From positions 1 through 34,444 of the forward strand of contig JALCBJ010000070.1 of NCBI GenBank assembly GCA_028066595.1: a DNA stretch of 34,444 nucleotides, given 5' to 3'. This stretch comes from Thermoanaerobaculia bacterium (GTDB taxonomy: Bacteria; Acidobacteriota; Thermoanaerobaculia; Multivoradales; J023). A program made the position numbers and the translations under genes. The notes under the pieces were generated by a model that made no database searches, had not been told where the DNA came from, and was given only the letters and a program-made list of their open reading frames with translations. Shown piece after piece: positions 1 through 8,457 of this stretch (positions are counted from its first letter, which is position 1; every line of letters starts with the position of its first letter).

Positions 1-47
1 TAGACCGCAGTTGCGATGACCTTTCCAGGGCTATCCGCAACACACTC

Positions 48-2366
48 CTAGTCCCACCAGCAGTAGAACTCGCCGCTCTCCCCCAGGCTCTCGGCTAATG
101 CCTCCAGGGACCCGACGCCTTGGTCGATGGTGTCGGGACAGATCTCGTAGATCTCGCGCGCCAGCTCGTCCAGGTCCTCGACTGTGGAGAGGTAGGCTTC
201 GGTGAATCGGCCGACGACACGGTCGTGGGCCAGCTCCCAGACGACCGCCGGATGGGAACGGAAGAACTCCAGGATGTGGCGCGGCATGATGTCGTAGTTG
301 GCGCCGTTGGTTCCCATGGCGGCGATGGCCTCCAGCGGATCTGTGGTGGGCAATACGAGTAGCTGCGAGGCCTCGGCTCCGAAGCTCCCAGCACGCAGGA
401 CGAGAGTGCCGCGATCGAGATACTCGTTTTGCAGCGCTTCGATGTCGAGGTTCATTCGTAGAGCAGGCTCTGCTTTCTGGGAGTGGATCTGGAAGCGGAC
501 TCCGGGAAGGCCACCGCCCAGGTCGCGGGCTTCCGATCCGCAGCGCGCCGCCAGCTCGGCGACGGCTGTCGCGAAGGACTCGTCCTGGGCTCGCTCCAGG
601 CGTTCCCGGGAGGCTTCGAAGTCGTAGTGCTCCGCCAGCTCGTCGTCGAGCTCCGGCAGGTCGACGTCTCCGTAGTCTTCGTCGTCGTCCTCGATCTGCT
701 CGTCGGCGATGGAGCCCGTAGCTTGATAGAGCCGCTCGAGCGTGACCGCGTCCAGGGCGTCGCCCCACTGCGCCGATTCCTTCGCCACGTGGTACGCGGT
801 CTTCCCTTCCTCGTCACGAAAGGTGGCATCGGCACCCGCGTCGAGTAGAGCATTGACCGACCCCGAGTCTCCGAGGGTCGCTGCATTGTGCAGCGACGAC
901 GTCCTTTCGTGCTTGGGTACGTAGCTGGGGTCAGCTCCAACCTGTGTCAGGAAGCGAACCAGCTCGGTCTCACCCTCGCACGCGACCAGGAGGAGCGCCG
1001 TTCCTTCCGGGCTCGGCCGGTCTACCTCGGCTCCTGCCGCTACCAATCGGCGCAAGGCTGTCCCACTGCCCGACCTGGCGGCCAGGTGGAGGCAGGAGTA
1101 ACCCAAATCGTCGCGAGCATTGGGATCGGCCCCCGCGGCGAGTAGCCGCGATGCGCATTCGTCCTGATCCAGAGCCGAGGCCGCAGCCAATGGCGTGAGG
1201 CCAAACACGGCGCCGGGCATGCAGAACGTGTCTTCCGAGGCCGGCTCACCAAAAGCACCCCCACCCTTTTCGCCCTCGGCGCGGTCGCGCACTTCGGAGG
1301 AGGCACCGCCGGCGAGAAGAGCTGCGACGACTTCTTGATGTCCGCCTGCTACCGCCAGGAGGAGCGGCGTCTTGCCTTTCGTCTTGCTCCGCTGATCCCG
1401 GGCGTCCGGGTCGGCACCGCGCGCGAGCGCGGCCTGCACGACGGCAGTGTCACCTTCGTGGGCCCCGATCAGCAGTTCTTCGTCGGCGGAACGTTCCGCG
1501 TCGCGACGGCCACCCAACTTCTCGATCCAACCCGCCAGCGCATCGTGCCCAGCACGCGACGCCGCGGCCCACGGCGTCACGCCCTGATCATCACCAAGAG
1601 ACGGGTCGGCACCGCCGGTGATCAACAGCTCCAAGAGATCTCGGCGTCCTTCTCCCGCCGCGACCACGGCCGGCGGAGCATTGTCGTAAATCCAGCTCGG
1701 GATCGCTTCAGCTGCGCGGGCATCCTGCTCCTTCGCGGCTGCAGCTCGCTGCTCGACCTCGTCGACCCGATCCGAAATCGAATGGACCTCGTCTTCGGAG
1801 GATGCATGTCCGAGCTGCGGCACCAGCTCCAAGAGACCCGCCAACGCTTCTCCGCTGCGCTTCAGGCCACGTTTCTGCTGGTGCAACGCACGCGGTTCGA
1901 TGGTGGCTCGACCCGCCAGGTCGAAACCCGCCTCGATCATCGCTCGCACCGCCTCGCGCATGCCGTGATAGCAGGCCTTTGCCAGTAGCGAGTGACCTTC
2001 GTCGCCATCTGCTGCTCCTGCACGCACCAGCACCGCCGCCGAGCCATCGGACCCGGCGTCTACTGCATCGGAGAGCGGCGTTCCGATGATCGTGCCGGCA
2101 TTCGGGTCGGCGCCCGCAGCCAGCAGTAGCCTCACATTCTCCTCGAGACCGGCGCTGGCAGCGATCTGCAGCGGCCGAGGCGAGGAATTGTGGTTCGGGT
2201 CGGCTCCTGCATCGAGAAGCAGCTTCAGGATCCGGGTGTTCTCGGCCCGCGCAGCGTAGTAGATGCCCGAAGGGCAGGAAGCCGGATCGAGCTCACCGGA
2301 TTCGAGACCTTCGAGTGCAGCCTCGAATTCACGATTCTGCAGCAGATTCTCCAGAGTCAGAGGCAT
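48..2366 (-). CDS. Ankyrin-repeat protein with a DUF4253-like C-terminal domain
   Basis: This 772-residue protein has about ten ankyrin repeats over residues 30-560, recognisable by recurring LLxAGADPN-type helix-turn signatures (LLLDAGADPN, LLLAAGADPN, LLAAGADPN, LLDAGADAT). A low-complexity linker without ankyrin signatures interrupts them around residues 170-230. An acidic stretch near 565-590 (DDDEDYGDVDLPELDDEL) separates the repeats from a C-terminal domain of about 120 residues. That domain carries the GTNGANYDI motif and ends in FYCWWD, which I associate with DUF4253; the assignment is from memory and has no known activity behind it. There is no signal peptide, so the protein is probably cytoplasmic. 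Ankyrin repeats bind proteins, so a regulatory or binding role is likely, but the partner is unknown. It is transcribed divergently from the exosortase gene. The ATG at 2366 is the first in frame and has only a weak GA-rich stretch before it. Confidence 0.88.
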   Translation of the reverse strand: MPLTLENLLQNREFEAALEGLESGELDPASCPSGIYYAARAENTRILKLLLDAGADPNHNSSPRPLQIAASAGLEENVRLLLAAGADPNAGTIIGTPLSDAVDAGSDGSAAVLVRAGAADGDEGHSLLAKACYHGMREAVRAMIEAGFDLAGRATIEPRALHQQKRGLKRSGEALAGLLELVPQLGHASSEDEVHSISDRVDEVEQRAAAAKEQDARAAEAIPSWIYDNAPPAVVAAGEGRRDLLELLITGGADPSLGDDQGVTPWAAASRAGHDALAGWIEKLGGRRDAERSADEELLIGAHEGDTAVVQAALARGADPDARDQRSKTKGKTPLLLAVAGGHQEVVAALLAGGASSEVRDRAEGEKGGGAFGEPASEDTFCMPGAVFGLTPLAAASALDQDECASRLLAAGADPNARDDLGYSCLHLAARSGSGTALRRLVAAGAEVDRPSPEGTALLLVACEGETELVRFLTQVGADPSYVPKHERTSSLHNAATLGDSGSVNALLDAGADATFRDEEGKTAYHVAKESAQWGDALDAVTLERLYQATGSIADEQIEDDDEDYGDVDLPELDDELAEHYDFEASRERLERAQDESFATAVAELAARCGSEARDLGGGLPGVRFQIHSQKAEPALRMNLDIEALQNEYLDRGTLVLRAGSFGAEASQLLVLPTTDPLEAIAAMGTNGANYDIMPRHILEFFRSHPAVVWELAHDRVVGRFTEAYLSTVEDLDELAREIYEICPDTIDQGVGSLEALAESLGESGEFYCWWD

Positions 2367-2444
2367 GCTCGTTTCTCGCGTCTGTGCGCGGCCGGGCCAT
2401 TCGCGGATGGTGCGATCCTATCGCCCACGGCGACGAACGCGCAC

Positions 2445-2462
2445 TCCGAACGCGAGTTCGGA
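2445..2462. promoter_or_regulatory. Palindrome CGAAC-N4-GTTCG between divergent genes
   Basis: A perfect 7-bp inverted repeat, TCCGAAC-GCGA-GTTCGGA, lies in the 125-bp gap between the ankyrin and exosortase genes, 29 bp before the exosortase ATG. Its core CGAAC-N4-GTTCG has the shape of the LexA (SOS) box known from Gram-positive bacteria. It could equally be a site for another dimeric repressor or an mRNA hairpin. Only the palindrome itself is seen. Confidence 0.4.
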
Positions 2463-2491
2463 ATCCCTTTCGAGTCGCGTACAATCCGGCC

Positions 2492-3121
2492 ATGAGCGGC
2501 CCAAAGAAGAAGTCCGAGACCGATACCGAACCCAAGGCTGGCAAAGGCCTGATGGCGTCGATTCGCGAGTATCGACGCGAGTTGACCTTCGTCGGTCTGT
2601 TCCTCGTCATCCTGTCGGTCTCGTTCACCATTTTGTCGCTACAACAGGTGAACGACGGATTCGTCGAGCCCTTTACCGGTGGCGTGGCGGCAGCTTCGGG
2701 AGTCGCACTGAAGTTGCTGGGACAAGACATCACCAAGACCGGCACCATCATCGCTCTCAACGACCGCCAGTTCGCCGTGAATATCCGCAACGGATGCAAT
2801 GGCATCGAGACCATGGTCATCTTTCTTGCCGCAGTGCTGGCCTTCCCTGCTCCTTGGAAAGCCCGCATCATCGGCCTGGTTTTCGGTTCCATCGCCATCC
2901 AGGCGATCAACCTGGTTCGGGTCGTGGCACTGTTCTTCACCGGTGCCTACTTCCCCAAGTTCTTCGACAGCTCTCATACCGTGGTCTGGCAGACGATCGT
3001 CATCGCATTCGGTGTCTTCCTCTGGATCTTCTGGGCCGACCGGCTGGCCATGCCGAAGCAGACCCAGAAGGCCGACGACGAGCCTCCGAAGAGCGAGCCC
3101 GAGCCGGCAGGAGCCACCTAG
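2492..3121 (+). CDS. xrtH: Exosortase H (XrtH-like membrane transpeptidase)
   Basis: This 209-residue polytopic membrane protein has the exosortase/archaeosortase catalytic triad: Cys102 in NGCNGIE, Arg143 in NLVRVV and His162 in SSHTVVW. It has about five hydrophobic segments (near residues 32-50, 62-78, 105-120, 125-150 and 165-183) and a charged cytoplasmic C-terminal tail. Exosortases recognise a C-terminal Pro-containing motif, transmembrane helix and basic tail on exported proteins and process them at the membrane. The compact single-domain form and the paired downstream membrane gene fit XrtH, the version linked to IPTLxxWG-CTERM substrates. No protein in this window ends in such a signal, so substrates must lie elsewhere. 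I chose the ATG at 2492 because upstream in-frame starts fall inside the divergent gene. The stop overlaps the next start by one base. Confidence 0.85.
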   Translation: MSGPKKKSETDTEPKAGKGLMASIREYRRELTFVGLFLVILSVSFTILSLQQVNDGFVEPFTGGVAAASGVALKLLGQDITKTGTIIALNDRQFAVNIRNGCNGIETMVIFLAAVLAFPAPWKARIIGLVFGSIAIQAINLVRVVALFFTGAYFPKFFDSSHTVVWQTIVIAFGVFLWIFWADRLAMPKQTQKADDEPPKSEPEPAGAT

Positions 3122-3741
3122 TGGCGCGCAGCGGTGCGAACGAGGGCTCACAAAGTCGAGAGTCGGCCCGGGACCGGATGGCACCGCAGCTGCTACGCCG
3201 CACGCTGCTCTGGTTCGTGCCGGCGATCGCAGTCTGGTGGTTGATCACGCCCTACTACAACCTCTTCCTGATCGGCGGCACGGAGACCCTGGTCCGTGCA
3301 ACGGAAGATCCCTCGGTCACTCGGTTGGCACCGAAGACGACTCACTACGCGGTGATTACCCGCACGGACCGTCCCACTTCTGAGGGCGCGATGGGCTCCT
3401 TCCGGGTCACCGACATTCACTTTCCCTTCCTTCTGCTGTGGGCGCTTTTCTTGGGTGTACCCGGCGTGGCGCTCCGAACGCGGCTGGAGGCCGTCGGCTG
3501 GGCCTCCCTTCTGTCGATCTTCTTTCACCTCTTCGATGCGTTTCTGTGGGTGAAGTTCACCTATGCCACGCAGCTCGGGGCCTGGAGTGCCGAGAACTAC
3601 AGCTCCTTCCAGCAGAATTTCTGGGGCCTGTCGAAGCACGTCGCCGATCTCCCTGTGAAGTTCGGCCTTCCGTTGGCGCTGTGGGTCGCCTTCTTCTATC
3701 GCCGGTTGACTGGAGATTCGGCGAGCCAGGCTGACGGCTAG
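3121..3741 (+). CDS. Exosortase H-associated membrane protein
   Basis: This 206-residue integral membrane protein has hydrophobic segments near residues 25-45 (TLLWFVPAIAVWWLI), 98-118 (FPFLLLWALFLGVPGVAL), 125-147 and at the C-terminus (FGLPLALWVAFFY). I chose the GTG at 3121 because it overlaps the exosortase stop (TAGTG) and has an AGGAG ribosome-binding site 7 bp upstream. An internal ATG at 3178 has no such site. The coupling indicates a role with the exosortase, as an accessory or folding partner in processing exported proteins. I recall small membrane genes annotated as XrtH-associated, but the match here rests on position and topology, not on a catalytic motif. The segment around residues 48-97 between the first two helices would face the periplasm. 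Confidence 0.72.
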   Translation: MARSGANEGSQSRESARDRMAPQLLRRTLLWFVPAIAVWWLITPYYNLFLIGGTETLVRATEDPSVTRLAPKTTHYAVITRTDRPTSEGAMGSFRVTDIHFPFLLLWALFLGVPGVALRTRLEAVGWASLLSIFFHLFDAFLWVKFTYATQLGAWSAENYSSFQQNFWGLSKHVADLPVKFGLPLALWVAFFYRRLTGDSASQADG

Positions 3742-3852
3742 TGCACCGGATCAGCGACTTCTCGGTCACCAGTGCCGTGAAGACGGCCTCGGATTCGCCC
3801 TCGCATTCGCGACGCCCAATCCACCTCGCGTTCCGCTGATAGTCTCCCGCCC

Positions 3853-4530
3853 ATGCCACGAAGAGCCCTCGCGTACGTCGTCCTCATCACCCTCTGTTTT
3901 GGCCTGACAGGCTGTGATCTGCTGCGCAGCAAGGCTCGCGACCAGTACTACGACATCTGGGAAGCCGTGGGGCGCGAGAAACGGGAGATGCTGGTCAAAC
4001 GCGTCGGCAAGGCGCGCAACGCACAGGAAGAGGCTCAAGAGCAGTTCGAGGACGCGCTCGAAGAGTTCCAGGCCCTGACGGGCCACGACGGCGGTGATCT
4101 GGAGCGGACGTACGAGTCTCTGAAGGCCGAGTTCGAGAAGGCCGAGACCCGCGCCGAAGCGGTGCGCGAACGCATCCGGAAGGTCGAGAACGTCGCCGAG
4201 TCTCTCTTCTCGGAGTGGAAAACCGAGCTCGAGACCTTCGACAACGCACAGTTTCGGAAGGACTCGGCCGCCAAGCTCGATGCAACTCGGCAGAAGTACG
4301 CCAAGGTCGTCTCGGCCATGAACCGGGCCGCTTCGTCGATGGACCCGGTCTTGGTTCGGCTACGGGATCAGGTGCTCTATCTGAAGCACAACCTCAACGC
4401 CCAAGCGCTCGGATCTCTCGACCAGGAAGTCGTCAATCTGCAGGGCGACGTCAACCGTCTGATCGCCGACATCCAGGCATCGATCACCGAAGCCGATCGC
4501 TTCATCGCGGAGCTCGACGCCGAGGGCTGA
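3853..4530 (+). CDS. DUF2959-type lipoprotein, coiled coil
   Basis: This 225-residue protein opens with a lipoprotein signal: basic MPRR, a hydrophobic stretch, and the lipobox LTGC with Cys21 as the lipidated residue. The mature part is almost wholly charged and helical, with heptad-like stretches over residues 50-110 (EEAQEQFEDALEEFQAL and following) and 140-220, typical of coiled coil. Length, lipobox and the QYYDIWEAVG...KREMLVKRV segment match the DUF2959 family, whose function is unknown to me. Asp directly after the Cys would mean inner-membrane retention under the E. coli Lol rule, though that rule may not hold here. It lies 111 bp downstream of the exosortase pair on the same strand and converges on the TatD-type gene, leaving 34 bp between them. 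Confidence 0.82.
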   Translation: MPRRALAYVVLITLCFGLTGCDLLRSKARDQYYDIWEAVGREKREMLVKRVGKARNAQEEAQEQFEDALEEFQALTGHDGGDLERTYESLKAEFEKAETRAEAVRERIRKVENVAESLFSEWKTELETFDNAQFRKDSAAKLDATRQKYAKVVSAMNRAASSMDPVLVRLRDQVLYLKHNLNAQALGSLDQEVVNLQGDVNRLIADIQASITEADRFIAELDAEG

Positions 4531-4564
4531 AGTAGCGTCTCGGATCGGTTGCGCCCTCTTTAGG

Positions 4565-5389
4565 TCAAGAAGATTGAGACGGTGCGGACAACCGGGCCTT
4601 TGGGAACAATCGATAGAAGTTCTCGTTGGTCTGCGCCGACGTCTCCTCGACGCTCCACCCCCACTCGGCCGCCAGTCGGTGAGCCACCTCGACGACATAG
4701 GCCGGCCGATTGGGCTTGCCGCGATAGGGCACGGGCGCCAGGTACGGCGTGTCTGTTTCTACGAGAATGCGGTCCCGGGGCGTGATCGGCAACACCTCGC
4801 GTACGTTGTCCGCACGCTTGAAGGTCACCATGCCCGAGATGCCCAGGTACGCACCCTGCTCGAGCACCTCTTCCGCCATCGGCAGACCGCCGGCAAACGA
4901 ATGGAAATCAGCGACGAGCTCGTCGAACTCCGGCCGGCGGAAGACCTCGCACATCGCTTCGTTCGAGTCACGGTTGTGGACGATCACGGGGAGGCCGAGG
5001 TCTACGGCCAGCTCCCACTGCTCGCGCATCACCCGTTCTTGTGTTGCACGGGGTGAGTTGTCGTAGAAGAAGTCGAGGCCGCACTCCCCGATCGCCACCA
5101 CCTTCGGATGCTGTGCGTAGTCGGCGACCCGCTCGAGATCTCCCCGCTTCCAGGTATCGGCATGGTGTGGGTGGACGCCGATCGAACACCAGACATCGTC
5201 GTGCTCTTCGCATAGCTCCAACAGGAGCGGAGCGTCATCCAACACGATGCACGGCACGAGAAACCCGCGCAGCCCGCGAGCACGAGCGCCAGCGAGCGCT
5301 TCCTCACGCTCGCTGGCGTCGAGGCTTTGAAGATGGCAGTGGGAATCGATGCAGGCAGCGGAGAGATCCGGGTCGGCCTGCCCGGTCAT
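4565..5389 (-). CDS. TatD-family metal-dependent hydrolase (putative DNase)
   Basis: This 274-residue protein is a TIM-barrel metal hydrolase of the TatD family. Visible metal ligands and motifs are the N-terminal HxH in DSHCHLQ (residues 15-21), the Glu of GECGLDFF, the His of VIVHNRDS, the His of DFHSFAGG and the Asp of ETDTPYLAP near the C-terminus. Family members characterised in E. coli and yeast are Mg-dependent DNases; the substrate of this copy is inferred only. The length is slightly above the usual 260. Its ATG at 5389 overlaps the metG stop in an ATGA, so it is translationally coupled as the last gene of an hslO-metG-tatD chain. Pairing of metG and tatD is common in bacteria. Confidence 0.9.
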   Translation of the reverse strand: MTGQADPDLSAACIDSHCHLQSLDASEREEALAGARARGLRGFLVPCIVLDDAPLLLELCEEHDDVWCSIGVHPHHADTWKRGDLERVADYAQHPKVVAIGECGLDFFYDNSPRATQERVMREQWELAVDLGLPVIVHNRDSNEAMCEVFRRPEFDELVADFHSFAGGLPMAEEVLEQGAYLGISGMVTFKRADNVREVLPITPRDRILVETDTPYLAPVPYRGKPNRPAYVVEVAHRLAAEWGWSVEETSAQTNENFYRLFPKARLSAPSQSS

Positions 5390-7401
5390 CGGACCTGCGT
5401 GCCCGGCGGGACGTCACGCTCCGGATGGAGCAGCACCGGCTGGCCATCCTCCGTGGCGGCCAGCACCATGCCGTTGGACTCGATGCCCATGAGTTTCGCG
5501 GGCTTCAAGTTGGCGACCACCACCACCAGCTTGCCTACGAGATCGTCGGCATCGTAGGCCTTGGCAATACCCGCGACGACGGTTCGATGGTTCTCCTCGC
5601 CGACGTCGACGGTGAGCTGCATCAGCTTGCTCGATTTCGGGACCTTCTCGGCGTCAACTACACGGGCCACACGTAGCTGGGTTTCGAAGAACTGCTCGAT
5701 ACCGATGCGCTCCTCTGCCGTCGGCTCGGCGAGCTTGGCGGGTGAGTCGGCTGCCGGGCTCTCCTGGCCCGCGGCGGATTGGGTCGGTTCAGACTCGGAC
5801 ACAGAGTGCTCCTCGGTCTTCGCGCCTGCCTCGGCTCGCGCCTCGGCGATCCAGGCGTCTTTGTCGATTCGGGGAAACAGCGGCTTGACTTCCTGCAACG
5901 CCCCTCCGGTGGGCAATCCGCCCCAGCTCAGAGACTCGCCGAACTTGGCAGGAACCGGCGCTCCGATGGATTGAAGGACCTGAGGTGCACGTTGGGGCAA
6001 CACCGGAAGAAGCGCCGTGGTGACGATGCGCAGTGCTTCCAGGCAGCTCCACAGCACCTTCGATACTTCCTCCGTGGCATCGGGGTCCTTCATCTTTTTC
6101 CAGGGCTCGTTGCGCACCAGATACTGATTGGTTTCCTGCAGCAAACGATAGAGGCTGCGCAGTGCCTCCTGAAAGGCAAAGGCCTCCATGTGCTCGTGAT
6201 ACTCCGTCACCACCTCGGCAGCGGTCTGAGCAAGATCGGTCTGGGAATCGACGCCAACGCCGGCTATCGGCGGCAGGTGCCCATCGAAGGCCCTTCGGCA
6301 CAGGGTCACCAGGCGACTCGTGGTGTTGCCCAGATCGTTGGCCAGGTCACCGTTGTAGCGTTCGATGAAGGCCTCGTCGGAAAACGACGCGTCTTGCCCG
6401 AAGACCATGTCGCGCAGGAGAAAGTAGCGCAGAGGATCGCCACCGAATCGCTCGATCAAGTAGTCCGGACGTACGACGCCGCCCGCCGATTTCGACACCT
6501 TCTTGCCATCGAGCAACCACCAGCCGTGGGCCCAAACGGTCTTGGGCAACGGCAGACCTGCAGACATCAGAAAGGCGGGCCAGAACACGGCATGGAAGCG
6601 AAGGATGTCCTTGCCGATGAAGTGCACGACCGGATCTTCCGTGGCCCAGTAGTGGTGAAACGGCTTGGTCTCTTCGCCGCCGAAGCCGAGCGCGCTGATG
6701 TAGTTGGTGAGGGCATCGAGCCAGACGTAGACCGTATGACCCTCGAAACCAGCGAACGGCACAGCCCAGCTCACCGTCGTCCGAGATACCGACATGTCCC
6801 GCAGACCCGCTTCCACGAAGCTTCGAACTTCGTTGAGTCGACTCGCGGGGCGGACGAATTCCGGATGCTCGTCGTAGAGCTTCAACAGCCGATCTTGGTA
6901 CTTGGAAAGGCGGAAGAAGACGTTCTCCTCTACTTTCCACTCGCACGGCGTCTTGTGGATCGGACATAGGTTGCCGTCGAGGAGCTCTTTCTCGGTGTAG
7001 AAGATCTCGCAGCGCGGGCAATACCAACCCTCGTGACGACCCAGATAGAAGTCTCCGTTCTTCTCCATCAGCCGGATGATCTCGTGGACACCCGCCTCGT
7101 GGCGCTCCTCCGAGGTGCGGATGAAATCGTCGTGGGTCATACCCAGGCGCGACCACAGTTGGTGATAACGCTCCACCACTCGGTCCGCGAGGGCCAAGGG
7201 CTTGATGCCCTTGGACTCGGCCACCCGCTCGATGTTCTGACCGTGCTCGTCGGTTCCGGTGAGGAAGTAGACGTCGCGGCCACGCATCCGCTGATAGCGC
7301 GCTACCGTGTCGGTCACCATGGTGGTGTAGATATGACCGATGTGCGGCAAGTCGTTGACGTAGTAGATCGGCGTGGTGATGTAGTAGGTCGACATCTTCA
7401 T
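5386..7401 (-). CDS. metG: Methionyl-tRNA synthetase with C-terminal tRNA-binding domain
   Basis: This 671-residue enzyme charges tRNA-Met with methionine. The class I signature HIGH is at residues 20-23 and the second signature appears as KVSKS (301-305), a tolerated variant of KMSKS. A zinc-knuckle-like insertion has C128-P-R-C131 and C146-P-I-H149, with another Cys at 153. The anticodon-binding helical domain follows at about 340-500. After an Ala/Glu/Ser-rich linker (520-565) comes a C-terminal OB-fold tRNA-binding domain from about 575, with FFETQLRVARVVDAE and ESNGMVLAA. The domain order is that of dimeric bacterial MetRS. I chose the ATG at 7401 because it forms ATGA with the hslO stop and has GGAG just upstream; an ATG at 7395 is also possible. 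Confidence 0.97.
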   Translation of the reverse strand: MKMSTYYITTPIYYVNDLPHIGHIYTTMVTDTVARYQRMRGRDVYFLTGTDEHGQNIERVAESKGIKPLALADRVVERYHQLWSRLGMTHDDFIRTSEERHEAGVHEIIRLMEKNGDFYLGRHEGWYCPRCEIFYTEKELLDGNLCPIHKTPCEWKVEENVFFRLSKYQDRLLKLYDEHPEFVRPASRLNEVRSFVEAGLRDMSVSRTTVSWAVPFAGFEGHTVYVWLDALTNYISALGFGGEETKPFHHYWATEDPVVHFIGKDILRFHAVFWPAFLMSAGLPLPKTVWAHGWWLLDGKKVSKSAGGVVRPDYLIERFGGDPLRYFLLRDMVFGQDASFSDEAFIERYNGDLANDLGNTTSRLVTLCRRAFDGHLPPIAGVGVDSQTDLAQTAAEVVTEYHEHMEAFAFQEALRSLYRLLQETNQYLVRNEPWKKMKDPDATEEVSKVLWSCLEALRIVTTALLPVLPQRAPQVLQSIGAPVPAKFGESLSWGGLPTGGALQEVKPLFPRIDKDAWIAEARAEAGAKTEEHSVSESEPTQSAAGQESPAADSPAKLAEPTAEERIGIEQFFETQLRVARVVDAEKVPKSSKLMQLTVDVGEENHRTVVAGIAKAYDADDLVGKLVVVVANLKPAKLMGIESNGMVLAATEDGQPVLLHPERDVPPGTQVR

Positions 7402-8315
7402 CTCTCTCCGGCTGCGGTACCCAAACCCAGATCGTCGGGACCGAACGCGATGCTGCCATCGCAATAGGCGCAGACCACGACACAGGTTCCCTTCTCGTCC
7501 ACGGCTTCGGTCAGATCCTCGGCCGGCAGGCTCAACAGCCTCTGACGTAACGACTCGCGGCTACACCGGCAGCCATAGCGCAGTGTGTGGCGCTCCAGCT
7601 CCTCGGGCTCGAAGGATGCCAAGAGCTCCTCCGCGAGGCGGTCCGCGCCGCCTTGCTCGAGCAGCGTTCCGATGCCATCGAGGGCGTCGATGCGTTGCTC
7701 CAGCTGCCGCACCTGCTGGTCGTCGGCACCCGGCAAGGCTTCCACCAGGAGTCCGCCGGCGGCCGCGATGCCATCGGGCGTCGGCAGGACGCCGAGCAGC
7801 GCGGCGGAACGCACCTGTTGACTCTGATGAAGGAAATGGACGAGATCCTGACCGATCTCCCCGGACACCAGCTTCACCTGGCTCACCCAGGGCTCGCTGC
7901 CGGGAAATGTCTGCGTCACCCGTAGCGTGCCGTCCCCGACGGCACGCCCCACGTCGAGGGAACCGTCCTCGAATCCGAACCGCTGCTCGGCCACGGTGGC
8001 GCGAAGCAGCCCTTCATCGTCTACCTCCACCATCAGTCGACCCAGGGGACCCTCGCCGAGGATCTCGAATCGTAAAGTGCCGGGATTCTTCGAAGAGAAT
8101 CGCAACAACAACGCGGCCGCTGACATCGCGCGGCCTAGTGCGACTGCCGGAATCGGTGCCAGATCTAGTCGAGCGCGCAAATATTCGGCGGGTTCCGACA
8201 GGTCGACGACAGCCCACCGGAGGTCACCTGCGATGCCCAAGCGCAGGCTACCGGTTGCGACGTCCACGCCGAGATCGTAGAGCGGCGGCAGGATGCGGTT
8301 CGGAATCTGATCCAT
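7398..8315 (-). CDS. hslO: Hsp33-family redox-regulated chaperone
   Basis: This 305-residue protein matches Hsp33, a cytosolic holdase activated by oxidation. The N-terminal substrate-binding domain covers about residues 1-230. The C-terminal redox switch has Cys249-x-Cys251 and Cys282-x-x-Cys285, the canonical CxC...CxxC zinc site with about 30 residues between pairs; an extra Cys278 lies nearby. The start at 8315 (MDQIPNR) was chosen because upstream extension gives an Arg-rich, non-conserved sequence. The stop overlaps the metG start by ATGA, so chaperone and synthetase are co-translated. The 142 bp upstream, to the radC stop, has no gene and no clear promoter that I can point to. Confidence 0.93.
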   Translation of the reverse strand: MDQIPNRILPPLYDLGVDVATGSLRLGIAGDLRWAVVDLSEPAEYLRARLDLAPIPAVALGRAMSAAALLLRFSSKNPGTLRFEILGEGPLGRLMVEVDDEGLLRATVAEQRFGFEDGSLDVGRAVGDGTLRVTQTFPGSEPWVSQVKLVSGEIGQDLVHFLHQSQQVRSAALLGVLPTPDGIAAAGGLLVEALPGADDQQVRQLEQRIDALDGIGTLLEQGGADRLAEELLASFEPEELERHTLRYGCRCSRESLRQRLLSLPAEDLTEAVDEKGTCVVVCAYCDGSIAFGPDDLGLGTAAGER

Positions 8316-8457
8316 GGCGGTGGGAGGTCGGGGGACAACACGGTGGGAGGCAAGCCGCCGCGGGATCGACAACCTACCACGAGACCCGCCCCGAGCTTCG
8401 CCCTCCAGCACCCGAACCGTGATCGAACGGACAACGCATGGCTCGGGCCCGAAGACG

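Noticed and set aside
4531..4564. Bidirectional terminator between the lipoprotein and tatD-type genes
   Set aside because: No stem longer than a few bases and no T-run is visible in the 34 bp.
5779..6969. Rightward 396-codon frame opposite metG
   Set aside because: It is a complementary-strand shadow of a well-supported synthetase, typical in GC-rich DNA.
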